DNA of 64,000 bases from Heliopora coerulea (GCA_030142905.1 JASJOG010000188.1:587764-651763); one strand, 5' to 3'; shown: positions 34,364-45,366, counted from the stretch's first letter. Program-made: numbers and translations. Notes: generated from the sequence alone by a model not told the origin.

Positions 34364-34805
34364 TGTAGTGATAGTCACGCGACATCACTATCAAACTGTA
34401 TTATGCTATTTTGCGCAGCAACAGCAATTTACCTTTTTTGGAACTATTACAAACTTTATTTTTAGCTATTTTATTATAAACTTGTTAGGAAGTGGACTCG
34501 CCTAGATTATCTTTGCGCCGCAAAGGTGATTAAGTTTAAATTTCCGCTTGGCAGCCAACACCTATACATATTTATATCTTATTACCACTTTTAATCTAAT
34601 GCGCTAACACACCCTAATTATCTTGACACTAATCTTAATTGCTTTTCCGCCTGGGCTATACTAGCTACGGTATAAAATAGCTTGTAAATATTTTTTAGCA
34701 GTCAGTTCTTCTCTACGCTCGTTGAAGTACAATAGAATGTTTGTAAAACTACGTGTTAGCGTCTGAGTAGCTTCACTCTACACAACGACCGAATACTCGC
34801 GCTAA
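34364..34805 (+). repeat. 3' LTR
   Basis: Same 442 bases as the 5' LTR by eye, including the TATAAAA at about 34671 and the end actcgcgctaa. Confidence 0.9.
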
Positions 34806-35000
34806 AGTTCCAACACTGTCGCAATAGTTCCAACACTATCACAATAGTTGCAACACTATCACAATAGTTGCAACACTATCACAATAGTTGCAACACTATC
34901 ACAATAGTTGCAACACTGTCGCAATCGTAGCAACACTATCGCAATAGTTGCAAAACTATCGCAATAGTTGCAAGACTATCACAATACTATTCCAATTACA
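34806..35000 (+). repeat. 20-bp minisatellite, right part
   Basis: About nine further units (caatagttgcaacactatca type). The first two units carry the gttcc variant that matches the last half-unit left of the retrotransposon. Confidence 0.9.
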
Positions 35001-35074
35001 TATCAACTCTAACACTATTGCAATAGATAAAATTTCCACGATAGTCATCCCATAGATTAACGCAACAAATGTTG

Positions 35075-35222
35075 AGTGTAGGAGTTTGGACATATGCTAG
35101 ATGATTGATGAACTTACGTCAAGCCCTAACCTCAGAAAAATGGATTTCAGGGTCCTGTTTTTCTGAGGCTAGGGCTTGAGAGCGTACATCGATCATCTGA
35201 GATACCTCCAAGCTCCCGCATT
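35075..35222. repeat. foldback of two SINE-A tails
   Basis: The left arm ggagtttggacatatgctag ... gtcaagccctaacctcagaa is mirrored by ttctgaggctagggcttgag ... atacctccaagctcc. Arms are about 60 bp and the loop about 20 nt (35140-35158). Each arm is the tail sequence of SINE family A. Confidence 0.75.
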
Positions 35223-37312
35223 TACAGCATTTCTTTGACCAGGCTTGCCTGATCTTTGACCACTCAATGTCTGAACCACCAATGTTTTTGCAACGAGACA
35301 ACCACTTCGTACTTTGCCAGACTCGCCAAAACCACGGGATAAACTAACAATGTAACGAAGGCGCAGGCGTCCTCCATTTATTCACTAGTGCTAGTCTCCT
35401 GCTACCCGTAGAGAGCGACAGATCTTAACTGTTCATACTCCGTACGTCTCAGTAATTCCCAAGGAACTGCTGGCAGAACTATTACTTGGTGTTTCGTCCG
35501 CAGGCGGCAACTCAAAAATTGAAAAACTGGTCCCGGATGAACACGGGGTTATTCAACTGCCATACTGCGTCGTCGGTGTGCGACTCAGTGGCTTCGGTAC
35601 CAGCAGAAGCAGTGGGATCTCCGCCCTCTGCCGTACTTCAGCCCAGTCACACCTTGAACAGATGAACAGCATCAATTCACAAAACGTGAGGAAAAAATCG
35701 ATCAAATCATCAATTTAAGGGAAATTAAGGCTCCCACATGGGATCGGTTTTTCCTGAAGTGATAAACCGTAATTAAACGGTTAAGCGACCACCCCCCCAG
35801 TTGCATAACTTTCGTTAAGAGAAGGGGGTGCGCGCTTACGCGGTCAATGGGCGCTTAAAAGAGACGAACGTTCTATTCGGGAGAAAAAAAAAGCAGTAAA
35901 TGAAAACAAGGTTAACCACACAGTTTTACGCGTTTTAAATAGCGTATACACTTTGATTGTATAAAAACAAATTTAAAATATGAACATCAAGATCTTGAAA
36001 TCATGTTCACCAATCCCATCAAACCTCATTCGGAATCTTTATCACTATCAAACTACAAGTTTCCAAGTTCTTCACGCAAATGAAAGTAAATTAATTATAA
36101 ACAAATTCCACACATTTGAAAAGCACCCAGCAAAGTCTAAATGTCATGTTCATCAAACTCGTCAAAATCTAATTCGGAATCTGTATCACTATCAAACAAT
36201 AAGTCTCCAAGTTCTCCTCTTAAGTCACCTTCGTCGAACGAAAGAAATTTTTCAGAAACTCAATCATCTGTGCCGTCAAGATTGCTTGATATGCCGCAGG
36301 ACAGGAAGGCGTCAATGATTGTCTGTTCGCTAATATTTTCACACGCTCCGTTTATCCAATTGATGACGTTTTGGCGGCGTTTTCTTTTCGTTTTTGAAGT
36401 GTCAACATTGTTCAGGAGTAGATTGTCGTAAACAGAGTTCTATTCTCGCACCCGCTTTCGATCCACCCCAAACTCTCGCTCTGTTTTCGAAACGTTGTGT
36501 CTATTTGTCCGATGCCATTGTACGATATTTACCTTCTCATCAACCATGTATTGCCTCAATTTAACCAGCATGATTCCCGTCCAAAACTTACTGAATTATT
36601 CATTAGTGCGTGGTGTTGCGTGCATATTTATAGTGGATTTGCACACTAGTTAGGATCAAAATTAGTGAAGTGTTATTGGTTATTGGTAGGGAGGACCTCT
36701 GCGAAGACATCTCGTTAACTGAGCAGGCCAGGATCAAAATTTACAAATTGTGATTGGTTATTCGCAAGGCGAACCTCTGCGAAAACATCTCGTAATCTCT
36801 GAGTAAATGCTTAAAAATAGACACCGGAAAAATACTTTCATTACGAAATGGCGGGTGGACGCTTAACCGGTCAATAACGTTAGATGCGGAATTTCAAAAT
36901 AAGAGGCAGTGTCGCTGTTTTTAGACGCACTGTCGCTTCAGGCACGAGGGTGTTCTGCTGGGTTGCCTAGTTCACTTAAACTGGGTGAACCACGCCCGAT
37001 CGTCTCAAAATACTGTAGTAATTAGTAAGCAGCCCATTATTTTTAGAAGGAATAGATGCAAACATGTACTTAAAAATATAGCAATAGCAGATGTGCAACT
37101 CTGGTCAATTGAGGAAGGTGTAGTATAAACAGATGTTATTTTTGATATACTGCACGTGTGCTGTAGCCTAGGGGAAGGAGTAGACAAGAAGGACTTCTAA
37201 AAAACGTTACAAGTTGACTATTGAACCACAATTTTATTGTTTCCCCATTGCCACAGTCGAACCTCCCACGAGACTTAGTACGCTGTAATCATTATGTTTT
37301 GGAGACTGCTTA
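35116..37312. repeat. long dispersed duplication, copy 1
   Basis: Collinear with 61919-64000 at roughly 90% identity by eye. It includes the right arm of the SINE foldback, a stretch open on the plus strand (about 35460-35690: AELLLGVSS, VPDEHGVIQLPYCVV), a nested pogo-type element and about 400 bases beyond it. The copies end in tacgctgtaatcattatgtt and gttttgaaagc. The second copy runs off the window, so the true right end is unknown. Copy 1 has an extra tandem block near 36700-36780. Confidence 0.85.
35767..36880 (-). mobile_element. pogo-type deletion derivative inside duplication copy 1
   Basis: The ends ccgtaattaaacggttaagc and gcttaaccggtcaataacg are inverted repeats. On the minus strand a start at about 36573 gives an N-terminal HTH-like region (KLRQYMVDEKVNIVQWH, HNVSKTEREFGVDRKRVRE). 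Then, out of frame, comes a C-terminal region (NISEQTIIDAFLSCGISSNL, then acidic DEGDLRGELGDLLFDSD). Nothing resembling a DDE core lies between them. Confidence 0.65.
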
Positions 37313-37599
37313 ATACGGTTTTGAAAGCAATGTCGAAAGCTGCAGAAAATGGGCTCGCAGCCCCCATGCGACTCACTGACCACACTTTGCCAACATCTGT
37401 TATAGACAGACATACTGAATACCAGTGTGAACAGTAGTAATGGGAGTAAACGTTTTAAAATTTAGGTTCAGGGCTTTTGGCTTGAATCAGTTCGTTGGAT
37501 CATGGAGCAACTGCCCAGCCAACACAAAACAGTACAGTAATGCAACCACGGAAATCTAACTGAAAGGGTTAGGTATGACTATTGTGGAAACTTTATATA

Positions 37600-38035
37600 T
37601 GCTATAGCAATAGTATTGTGATAGTGTTGCAACTCAATCGTGATATTATTGCGATAGTTTTCAGAAGTATTCAAGTACCATTCAACAAAAGATTTTGAAT
37701 TAAGTCGTAGACGTGAAATATCCGTTGATAAAATCTGAAAAATTGAAAATACTCTATTGAAGGATGTATGAGAAATGCACAATTGACTCCTAAATTTAGA
37801 GTTATTTGATGAATCTCAGGCTAAGATACAGTCAATAAACAAATCAGTGATTTACACATATTTTATTTTATTTTTGATCAATGAAATAAAAGCAGCAACT
37901 AATAAAACTATCAATAGTTCACAAAATTATAACAATACTTATAAATAGGTTCTTTTACTATCCATACAGTACATCGACTATTGTGATCTTCTGTCAAGAT
38001 ATATCAATAGCTTGAAATATCGTTACCAGTTATCG
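37600..38035. repeat. right arm of the long imperfect inverted repeat
   Basis: Inverted counterpart of 28743-29660: tattgcgatagttttc, agaaatgcacaattga, ctaaatttagagttattt, aggctaagatacag, tagttcacaaaatta, atatcgttac. It also contains diverged pieces of the 20-bp unit (caatagtattgtgatagtgt) at 37607-37660. Confidence 0.7.
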
Positions 38036-38217
38036 TAATATAGTTAATATACGTAATATAGTTACCAGTTAATATAGTTACCAGTTAATATAGTTAATAT
38101 AAATATAGTTAATATAGTTAATATAAGTTAATATAGTTAATATATAATTACCAGTTAATATAGTTACCAGTTACCGTAATATAGTTACCAGTAATATAGT
38201 TACCAGTTATCGTTACA
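38036..38217 (+). repeat. ATATAGTTACCAGTTA tandem repeat
   Basis: Irregular head-to-tail units of atatagttaccagtta / atatagttaat, ending at agttatcgttacac. The end resembles the terminus of the inverted arm (atatcgttac), so this may be an expansion of the arm's end. Confidence 0.75.
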
Positions 38218-38568
38218 CACGCACGCGTCGGCACGCGCGCAAACCAAAGTGCTCGTGGCGACGGTCGCACGCCTGAAAGTTCATCTTCACGTCTTCTAGG
38301 TCTACTTGTCTATGAGGTGAAACCAACAATCGTACTTACTTTGTTGCAGTTAGAGAACTCCGAGAGCACAATCGACGGATTTTTTAACAGCTATCTAGCT
38401 TGTTTTAGTGTTTTGGGTTAACAGTAAAATGAGGGGATGTTTTCCCCTGTCATAGGATATTTTGAAGGAAAGGTAAGGGTTAAAAGATGCCAAACACGGG
38501 ACATGAGTTCGAGTCAGTTCTGAAAAGATGTGCAGTCTGATCAACCACAATAGGTTGAAAGCTAGTGA

Positions 38569-38944
38569 TATGAAAAAAAGCGCAAAAGTCAATCTGCTCA
38601 CGCTTTTAAACCACCGAATCGAACATTCTGGGGACAGCATATATGCGATGGTATGTTTTGCTTTTTTGGTTCCCCCCACCTCCCAAAGAATTGGACAGAT
38701 GAGGACTATGGAAATGACGCTATTATCAGTTTTGCCAATCATTTCTTAGCAACATTAACTGCTGCAAGATATGACTAGACCAAAGTTCTCAACGAAATTA
38801 CGTCAAATTTGGCACAGTACTGCTGGAATCAGCCATCAGTGCGTAAAGAATAGTACAATTAACACAGATAATTCTGAAGATTCTGACATTTTTCACAATT
38901 CTGATCACGATCCTTTTGATGCAGAAAGCGAAGAAGATGATTAA
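38569..38944 (+). other. two overlapping plus-strand open stretches, not recognised
   Basis: One frame (to the stop at 38776) includes RTFWGQHICDGMFCFFG and LPKNWTDEDYGNDAIISFAN. A second (ATG at 38771 to stop at 38944, 57 codons) ends in an acidic tail (NSEDSDIFHNSDHDPFDAES, then EEDD). A frameshift between them would give one C-terminal protein segment. No family was recognised; a polyadenylation-like AATAAA follows at about 38965. Confidence 0.3.
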
Positions 38945-39235
38945 CATAAAGACAAACAGTTTGAATAAATAGAATTGTTTGTAGATTTTTATTTTGCTAT
39001 AGTTTTAAGTGTGTTTTGATTGAGTTTTAAAGTGCAGACAATAACCTTAGTAACACTATGATGAATGAGGTAAAATGATTGTTTTCATGGTAGTTCCCTG
39101 TCATAACGGATAAATTTTAACACCCGTGCGATTCGCACGCGCAAGTTGATTCACGCGTGTGAATAGTCACGCGCGCCGTTTTGTTCACGAAAGGACCTGC
39201 GTTACGTCACTAGAAAGGGGTGCCCTTGGTGTGGC

Positions 39236-39269
39236 CACAGAGTAAATAATCCAACCAGAGGTCCAACTC
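39236..39269 (+). repeat. P-element left terminal inverted repeat
   Basis: 34 bases starting cacagagtaaataatcc and ending aggtccaactc. Its mirror is at 44067-44099, with two mismatches. Confidence 0.9.
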
Positions 39270-39334
39270 ACTGTCGGCAGCTTTGATGTTTGTGTCCTCG
39301 CGCATGTTGCCTCGCGCATCTCATTAATTCAAAC

Positions 39335-39354
39335 GCCGCCATGTTCCTGGCAAG
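39335..39354 (+). repeat. P-element subterminal inverted repeat, left
   Basis: gccgccatgttcctggcaag, inverted at 44007-44026 with one mismatch. Drosophila P elements have internal inverted repeats near each end; whether this one binds transposase is inference. Confidence 0.75.
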
Positions 39355-39940
39355 CGTCTAGCCGTCTGTCCTCTAAGTCAGTGGTCTAGCGCTCGAAGCG
39401 TCAACGCATGTGTTCTTCAACTTTCGTGCTCGTCTGAACTGAATTTTCGCATAATTTAAGTGGTTTTATGGTCTTCGTCAACCTTAAATGTGATCGCAGG
39501 ACCAGAAGAGGTAAGCGAAAAAATTGCTGATAGGCACATGTATAACAGTTGATCTTTTAACAGTTTTTGACTTGTTTAAAATCGTGATAAGATCAACAAG
39601 AATTTAGCGTATGTTTGAATCCATCGAGCACTGTTAACACGTTCGTACGATATTTGTAAATTGTGGAGTAAATTTCATTTTGTAAGCTTACTAAACAAAT
39701 ACCCCTCGATAGGTTTGAAAAGCTAATTTCATTGTACCAGTTTAGTACTAAAGCATGTTTATGTGTGGTGGAGAAATCGTGAAAAGAACTTTTATTAATA
39801 TTCAAAATGTATTTTATTTTACATACCAAAAAAAATCTATCAATGTGATTTAGACATTGACATCTAGTAACCCTAGCAACAGATTACAAACAAACTACAG
39901 TAGCAGAAGAATAGTCACATTTTTCCAATGTGTATAGTAA

Positions 39941-42900
39941 TTATAAATGCTGAATCGTAAAATATTTTTTATTTTTTTTACTTACTGTAGATAATTCTCG
40001 ATTGCCAAACTTCGACGCATAATATATTCTCATTCTTACAAACAATTTTAAAACATAAATCTTTGGAAATCCTGAACAACGAGGCTCTGAAAATTTATCA
40101 AGTTTTTCAAGAAGATATTTGCCAATTCCAACCTGATTCATGGCATTTTGGAATTCATCGATGAAAGTATTTTCTAGTCTAGTAATATAATTGACAAAAT
40201 TGGTTGCTGGGACCAGTAATCCACCAAACAATTTGTGTGTTGACTCGTATCCCTTAAAATAACAAAATAATTTGGAGCTGTTGTCCAATTCTGAACTAAC
40301 AAGATACTTATGGCAATCTTGACATTTATGCTTTTCAAAACATTTTTTGAGAAGGTAACCAGCAACATATGTTATAGCATTAAGGCTAAATAGATCATTT
40401 TCAAACGAGTTCAATTTATAGTCGGAATCCTCAATGTTGAAGGGTTGAGGACCTTTTTCTGATGCCTGTGAATTTATATTATAGTTTGAACCAACCAGAA
40501 CAGAGTCCAAATCTTCTGTGCAGTTTCCAGTGGATTGAACTAAGATGTTATGGTAAAATAGCTTCCTGAATGCACTACAGAACTGGGTAGAAGTTGGGTT
40601 GTTGGCATTACCCCCTTGCTGTTGTATACATCCAAAAAAGTTCTCCAGTGGGTCCTGATTAAGTTGGTGTGTGAAAAGAAATTTGACTGAATATAGGGCT
40701 TGAAGATGTTTCCATAATGCCAAAGTTCCATTCAAAGTTAATTTTAACCCTTTTAAGCATTTCAAAATGTTGGTTACATCTTTGTTGGTAGTTGGATCAA
40801 TGACTCTAAGTGATGAAATGAAGTCAACCATTTCAGTGAGAAATTTCTCATGAGGTGAGTCAGCTGACATTGGGCGACGGAAAATCTTTGAATCTTTAAA
40901 AGATGAGCTGTTTAGACTGTCAAAAATCTGGTCAAATTTAGAGATCATTTCTGCTGTACCAGATGCTGTTGTTGGTAGAGCACCAACACAAACAGACATT
41001 GAGATTGCAGCTGCTACTGTGTGACTTAAAACCTGAGTGGCATATTTGACTTTCATTTTTTTGAAACCATTTGGATGGATGTGGTTTTCAGTCAACTTAG
41101 GACAACAATGAATTGACAAAGCACTGTCCTTTTTATAAATAGCTTCAATGTCTTTCCAGCTAGCAACTTTGTCTCCATGATGGAAATTGTATTTCAAAAG
41201 GTTATTCCTTATTGCCTTTATTAAATGAGGTGCATTGTAGAGATAAAAAATCTTGTTACCATTGTGCATAAACCAAGGCTTTAATGGGGTAATGTCAAGG
41301 TCTTTAAGTACTTTCTGGAAATTAGAACCAAGGTCTGAAACAACTGCAATAACTTTTAAACTGATGCTGCTAATCTTAATGATTGTTTCTAGTAACTTTT
41401 CTTTAATTTTTTTGCTGTTACAGGACTCATGGACCAGATAATATCCAAGAGGCTGTTTCCAGTTCTCCAGTATTCCACGGGCCATAAATACCAATGCAGA
41501 TGTTGCTATTGCACTATTTTTTACACCATCACCAAAATCTTCTAATCCAATAATTTCATCTTTGTATTCATCATTGGACAGGTTTGCCTTTATTGAAATC
41601 TCGTCCATTGAGATTGTGCACAATCTACTGCTTTCACTCATTGTTCTTACCTTGTTATGGATAACATGCATGGCAGCATCTGAAAGACCAGGTGATTTTG
41701 ATAGTCCTGAAACCCACTTCAGCAAACTAGACTTTGAAGGTAAATAAAAAAAACTTAGAAATCATTCTGTAAGCCTTTCCACTGATATGATAGAGAGACA
41801 GAGCGAAAGCTTTGGTGTGTGGATCGTATCTGTGGCCTCTTGCTTTTTGAAGGTGGAGGTTAACTTGCATTTCAACAAATGTTGGTATCCTATCAGGTAG
41901 CATATTTCATAAGACAGACATGGCTGCTTCTTTGGTGAAGTTTCTTGGGGGATTCTTTTTCTTCATGTTTAGAGCCTGTCTCATGCGTATGAGTTGTTTT
42001 CTTTGTCTGTTAATAATAGCTCTTTGTCTCCTCTTTCTAGGAGTATCATTTGACAGTGTTTGGCTTGTTTGACAATCCATCTCAACTGGACAAATTAGAA
42101 AATCTTTAATTAATAGAGACTGAATCAATTTTACATTTGTTTAGTCCTCTTATATAAAAACCATTACCTGTGGAGCTTCTAGTCCATGTTTCTTGGTGAC
42201 CTTGTCCAGATTTTTCTGGTGTCAATGGTAAAACAAACTCTAATATGAATTGAAAATAACAATGTTTTATGTACAGTATTGTTAAAATAACATTGATTAA
42301 TCTTTCCTAATTATATTGAATAATTTACTGCTACATAACAAATAGTGTAACTAATGTATACCTTCATTAGCATTCTGTTGGATAATAACGTCTCTGGCTG
42401 CTATTGGTGGTATTTTTTGTGTATTTAATGATTTAACAGGCACTGATATTTGATAAGAAAAAATGTCAGTTAAATATTGATTTGCAAGAAATGGTAAAGA
42501 CTATAATTTATGCAAAATTTTTAATTTGATATACCTTCTTTGTTAGAAATATTACCTTCACAATCAGGTTGCACAGGCACATGTATGGTTTGTTGTGCTA
42601 TTTCCATAGTAGACTCTGGTAAAAGTTTTAAAATCCCTACAAGCATTACAGTGTATTTACAAAATGTATGACCATTCTATATTTAGTCATAATCTTTTTT
42701 TGTCATGATGCTATAGCTAACAGATAGGCTTGGTAGTGGAGTAATTTTTGATTGCATTACAGTACCTTCATCAGTGATACTAGAGATAGGCCCTTGTTTA
42801 CAAGGGATTGGTATTATTTGAGGTTGTGTCATGATCACAGATTCTGCCAATGATAATCTATAGACACTGTTATGTAACTTTAAATAAATCGTTTATTTGC

Positions 42901-43916
42901 ATTAAAGATTAACAACTACCTTCATTGTCTTCATGGCGGTCAAAAATTTGGTTGTTTGGTTTCCTTTTTGGTGGCTGAGTTGTTGCAGCAGCTGACTCTG
43001 TCAACATAAAATATTTGACGTGGACTAAGTTTTCCAAAGATGATTTCCTGTAGCCTTGGAACTGAAAAGCCCATTTCTCATGTTTTATGAAGAATGCTAC
43101 GTTACCGTCATACAAAGTTTGTCTTTCAATGATGTTGGTTTGACAATCGCTCATTGATTCAACTATGTGTAAAAAAACAGGAGGAGAATAAAATGTTAAA
43201 ACTACTTTCAAGTTGGGTAATCTGCTGCCTGAATAAAGTTTTACTGACCTTCAGGGGGTATATCCTCGTTGAACAATATGCGTTTCACTCCCGCTGTTTG
43301 ATTTGGTCGGCTGAAAACAGTCGGCACGGCATCTTCTCTAAGTTTGTTTTTTAGGTAGTTTTGAAAACTGGCCTGATTAAAATGACTTGCACAAACTCGG
43401 CAGTTGTTATATAAATAATCAGCGTCTTCGTCCAGTAAATCCTTCCTATTGCAATTAATAATCCATTGTTTTGACCTGCAGTGTACAAAAAAGCTCAGTT
43501 TATGAAGCCTTCTTATCAAAAAAGGCAAACAAAGCGACACTAAAAAACTTAAGCTATTCAATTAGTTATAATTAGCTCCTGCGTGCAAAGAGTGCAACAC
43601 ACGATGTTTACTGGTAAAGGATCGCAGCTGAGTTTGTTTTTTTTTAGGTTTAATATAAACTTAGGCAAGAACATACCAACCACAATAAAAGTGTACTTCT
43701 GACATCTGCAAACGATCATTTTAAAAAAGCTATGGCTGAGCCCCAGTAAACGGACGACCCGGAAAATACAAAACGTTATCTTACCTGGTTTCGTCCTTCG
43801 GGAAACGGAAAAAAGCCAAATCATTATTCCTTTTTTTTGTTGTTTGAACATTCAGCTACAGAGCACCAAACCACTCCAGGCTTTTTCCGTCTTGGGTTTG
43901 ATAAGACTTGTGACAT
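39941..43916 (-). pseudogene. THAP-domain P-element transposase (THAP9-like), eight exons, three lesions
   Basis: Exons in order: 43785-43916, 43249-43475, 42920-43162, 42766-42843, 42556-42615, 42362-42442, 42168-42239, 39941-42085; all eight start after AG and all internal donors are GT. Exon 1 opens with ATG (43916) and the first zinc ligands (CSVAEC), then FFRFPKDE. Exon 2 supplies SKQWIINCNRKD, the CRVCASHF ligands and AVPTVF, completing a THAP DNA-binding domain. The last exon has the RNase-H-like core: D in ISMDEISIK, D in VVSDLGSNFQ, E in DPLENFFGCIQQQGG, and a distal CxxC (KCQDCHK). Lesions: a frameshift at an A8 run (43831-43838), an in-frame TGA (41907-41909) and a frameshift at a T8 run (41746-41753). 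If the shifts are assembly errors, only the TGA remains. Confidence 0.85.
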
Positions 43917-44006
43917 TATTTATGTTTTAAATTGCTATCAATCAAACTTTACTTTGTTTACATATAGATGGCAAAAATTCGTATGAGGTCAAAACTGCCG
44001 GGGGAA

Positions 44007-44026
44007 CTTGCTAGGAACATGGCGGC
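44007..44026 (-). repeat. P-element subterminal inverted repeat, right
   Basis: cttgctaggaacatggcggc; inverted partner of 39335-39354. Confidence 0.75.
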
Positions 44027-44066
44027 CAGCGCATGCGCATAAAAAATTTGGGACAAATTTTCACGC

Positions 44067-44099
44067 GAGTTGGACCTCTGGTAGGATTGTTTACTCTGT
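44067..44099 (-). repeat. P-element right terminal inverted repeat
   Basis: 33 bases, gagttggacctctggtagga to ttactctgt, followed by the target duplication ggtgtggc. Confidence 0.9.
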
Positions 44100-44737
44100 G
44101 GTGTGGCAGCTAAAATTTTAAATTGCATTAAAATGGCTGGCAACTGAAAGTAGTTGAATATGGCTACCATGATTGGAATGATGTAAACCAATGCAGGCAA
44201 AAATACAAACTTAACTGATTGTAATTTGAACTGCATTACCAGTTATTTTACAAAATTCCCACAGTGGCCAGTAACATCAGTTTCACTGAGCGGTCTGTGC
44301 AACCTGTCCGTCCCATTGCTTATTACAAGAAACTGTCAGTAAACCTAACTTCTTCAAACACAGTTTACCTTCAAGTAATAAGCTACTGGGAATAATTGGG
44401 AATGGCTTACTTTATTTGGCAAGTTTCTGCAAAGCTGACACGCCTGCTGGTGGACCTCCTTGACTTTAAATATTTTCTAGTGCTCTCTTCAGAACCCTAT
44501 GAAAAACCCATACAAAGATACTTTTAACTGCCTGGTTATTTTGAGTAAACATTTATGAAGGATCAATATGCTTCAAGTTTTCCACCAACAATCTTAAAGT
44601 TGAACTTACAGTGTGCTAATGACTTCCAGATGAGTTTAAATTTGTATGTGTGCTATCTGCCTCAATTTGTCATATTTTCATAACCCTGTGTAAACTGTCC
44701 TGTGCCTTTGAATTACTTACCACTCTGGTTTCAATAA

Positions 44738-45234
44738 TGCTGCTCCCGATTAATTGATTATCTTTTGGCGATGGATTATTCTTGAAAATAATCTGATCAT
44801 CGACAACAACCACGCACAGCATGATATTCACCTGAACTTTCTTTCTGGAATTAAAAAAAATGCGAAGAGATAGCATTCTCGCTCTCATTGCAGTCAATTG
44901 ATGTCAAAGAAGAAGCGTGCAGCACTTAAGCCAGCCATTGTAGATGCACTGTTATTTTTAAACAAAAATAATATGTAGACAGTCAAAGTGCATATTTCTT
45001 TGTTTAGCTTATTTCTCTGTGTTTATATAATTATATTATATACTTTTTTTTATTGACTTTTTCTACTGGAAAATCTTGAAACTTTAAAAACATTAAAACA
45101 CACCCCTTTCTTTGAAGGGACAAACCACTGTGGACGTGTCATGATTTAATTTAATCAATACGATTAATTGATATTAATCGATTGTTGACAGTGATTAATC
45201 AATTACGGATATGAATCAATGGGAGCAGCACTAA
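44738..45234. mobile_element. candidate MITE with TGCTGCTCCC ends
   Basis: tgctgctcccgattaattga (about 44740) is matched in inverted orientation by atgaatcaatgggagcagca (about 45213-45232), and GATTAATC-type blocks follow inside both ends. Interior about 450 bp. Flanking duplications are not evident. Confidence 0.5.
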
Positions 45235-45366
45235 GTTTCAAAAATACTGAAAAACATTAACTCTGAAACTAAAAAATTAACTCCCTTAGCTGGTCATAAA
45301 TGTTCTTTTGTTATTTTACTCAAAGAACCAAGACAAGTACAAAGACCAAGACAAAGTACTCTTCCA

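Larger units (their letters stand above)
29827..34805 (+). mobile_element. intact Ty3/gypsy LTR retrotransposon, CsRn1-like
   Basis: Two 442-bp LTRs that look identical bound a gag and a pol frame in the order protease, RT, RNase H, integrase. The primer site fits tRNA-Trp and the Gag zinc motif is C-x2-H-x9-C-x3-C; the combination is what I recall for the CsRn1 clade. Target duplication agttc (29822-29826; 34806-34810, taking the LTR end as ...gctaa). It interrupts a 20-bp minisatellite. Confidence 0.9.
39236..44099 (-). mobile_element. complete P-type DNA transposon
   Basis: Left TIR 39236-39269 (cacagagtaaataatcc...) and right TIR 44067-44099 (...ggattgtttactctgt) match at about 31 of 33 positions. 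The flanking 8-mers are identical: ggtgtggc at 39228-39235 and 44100-44107; an 8-bp duplication is the P-element hallmark. Subterminal inverted repeats lie at 39335-39354 and 44007-44026. A single THAP-domain transposase gene fills the interior on the minus strand. Confidence 0.9.

Noticed and set aside
29650..35000. 20-bp regular repeats resembling a CRISPR array split by an insertion
   Set aside because: There are no unique spacers; units are directly adjacent with no intervening sequence, and the context is a eukaryotic minisatellite interrupted by an LTR element.
44730..45240. Target duplication for the TGCTGCTCCC element
   Set aside because: Flanks ttcaataa and ctaagttt do not agree; the repeat edges may be misplaced.
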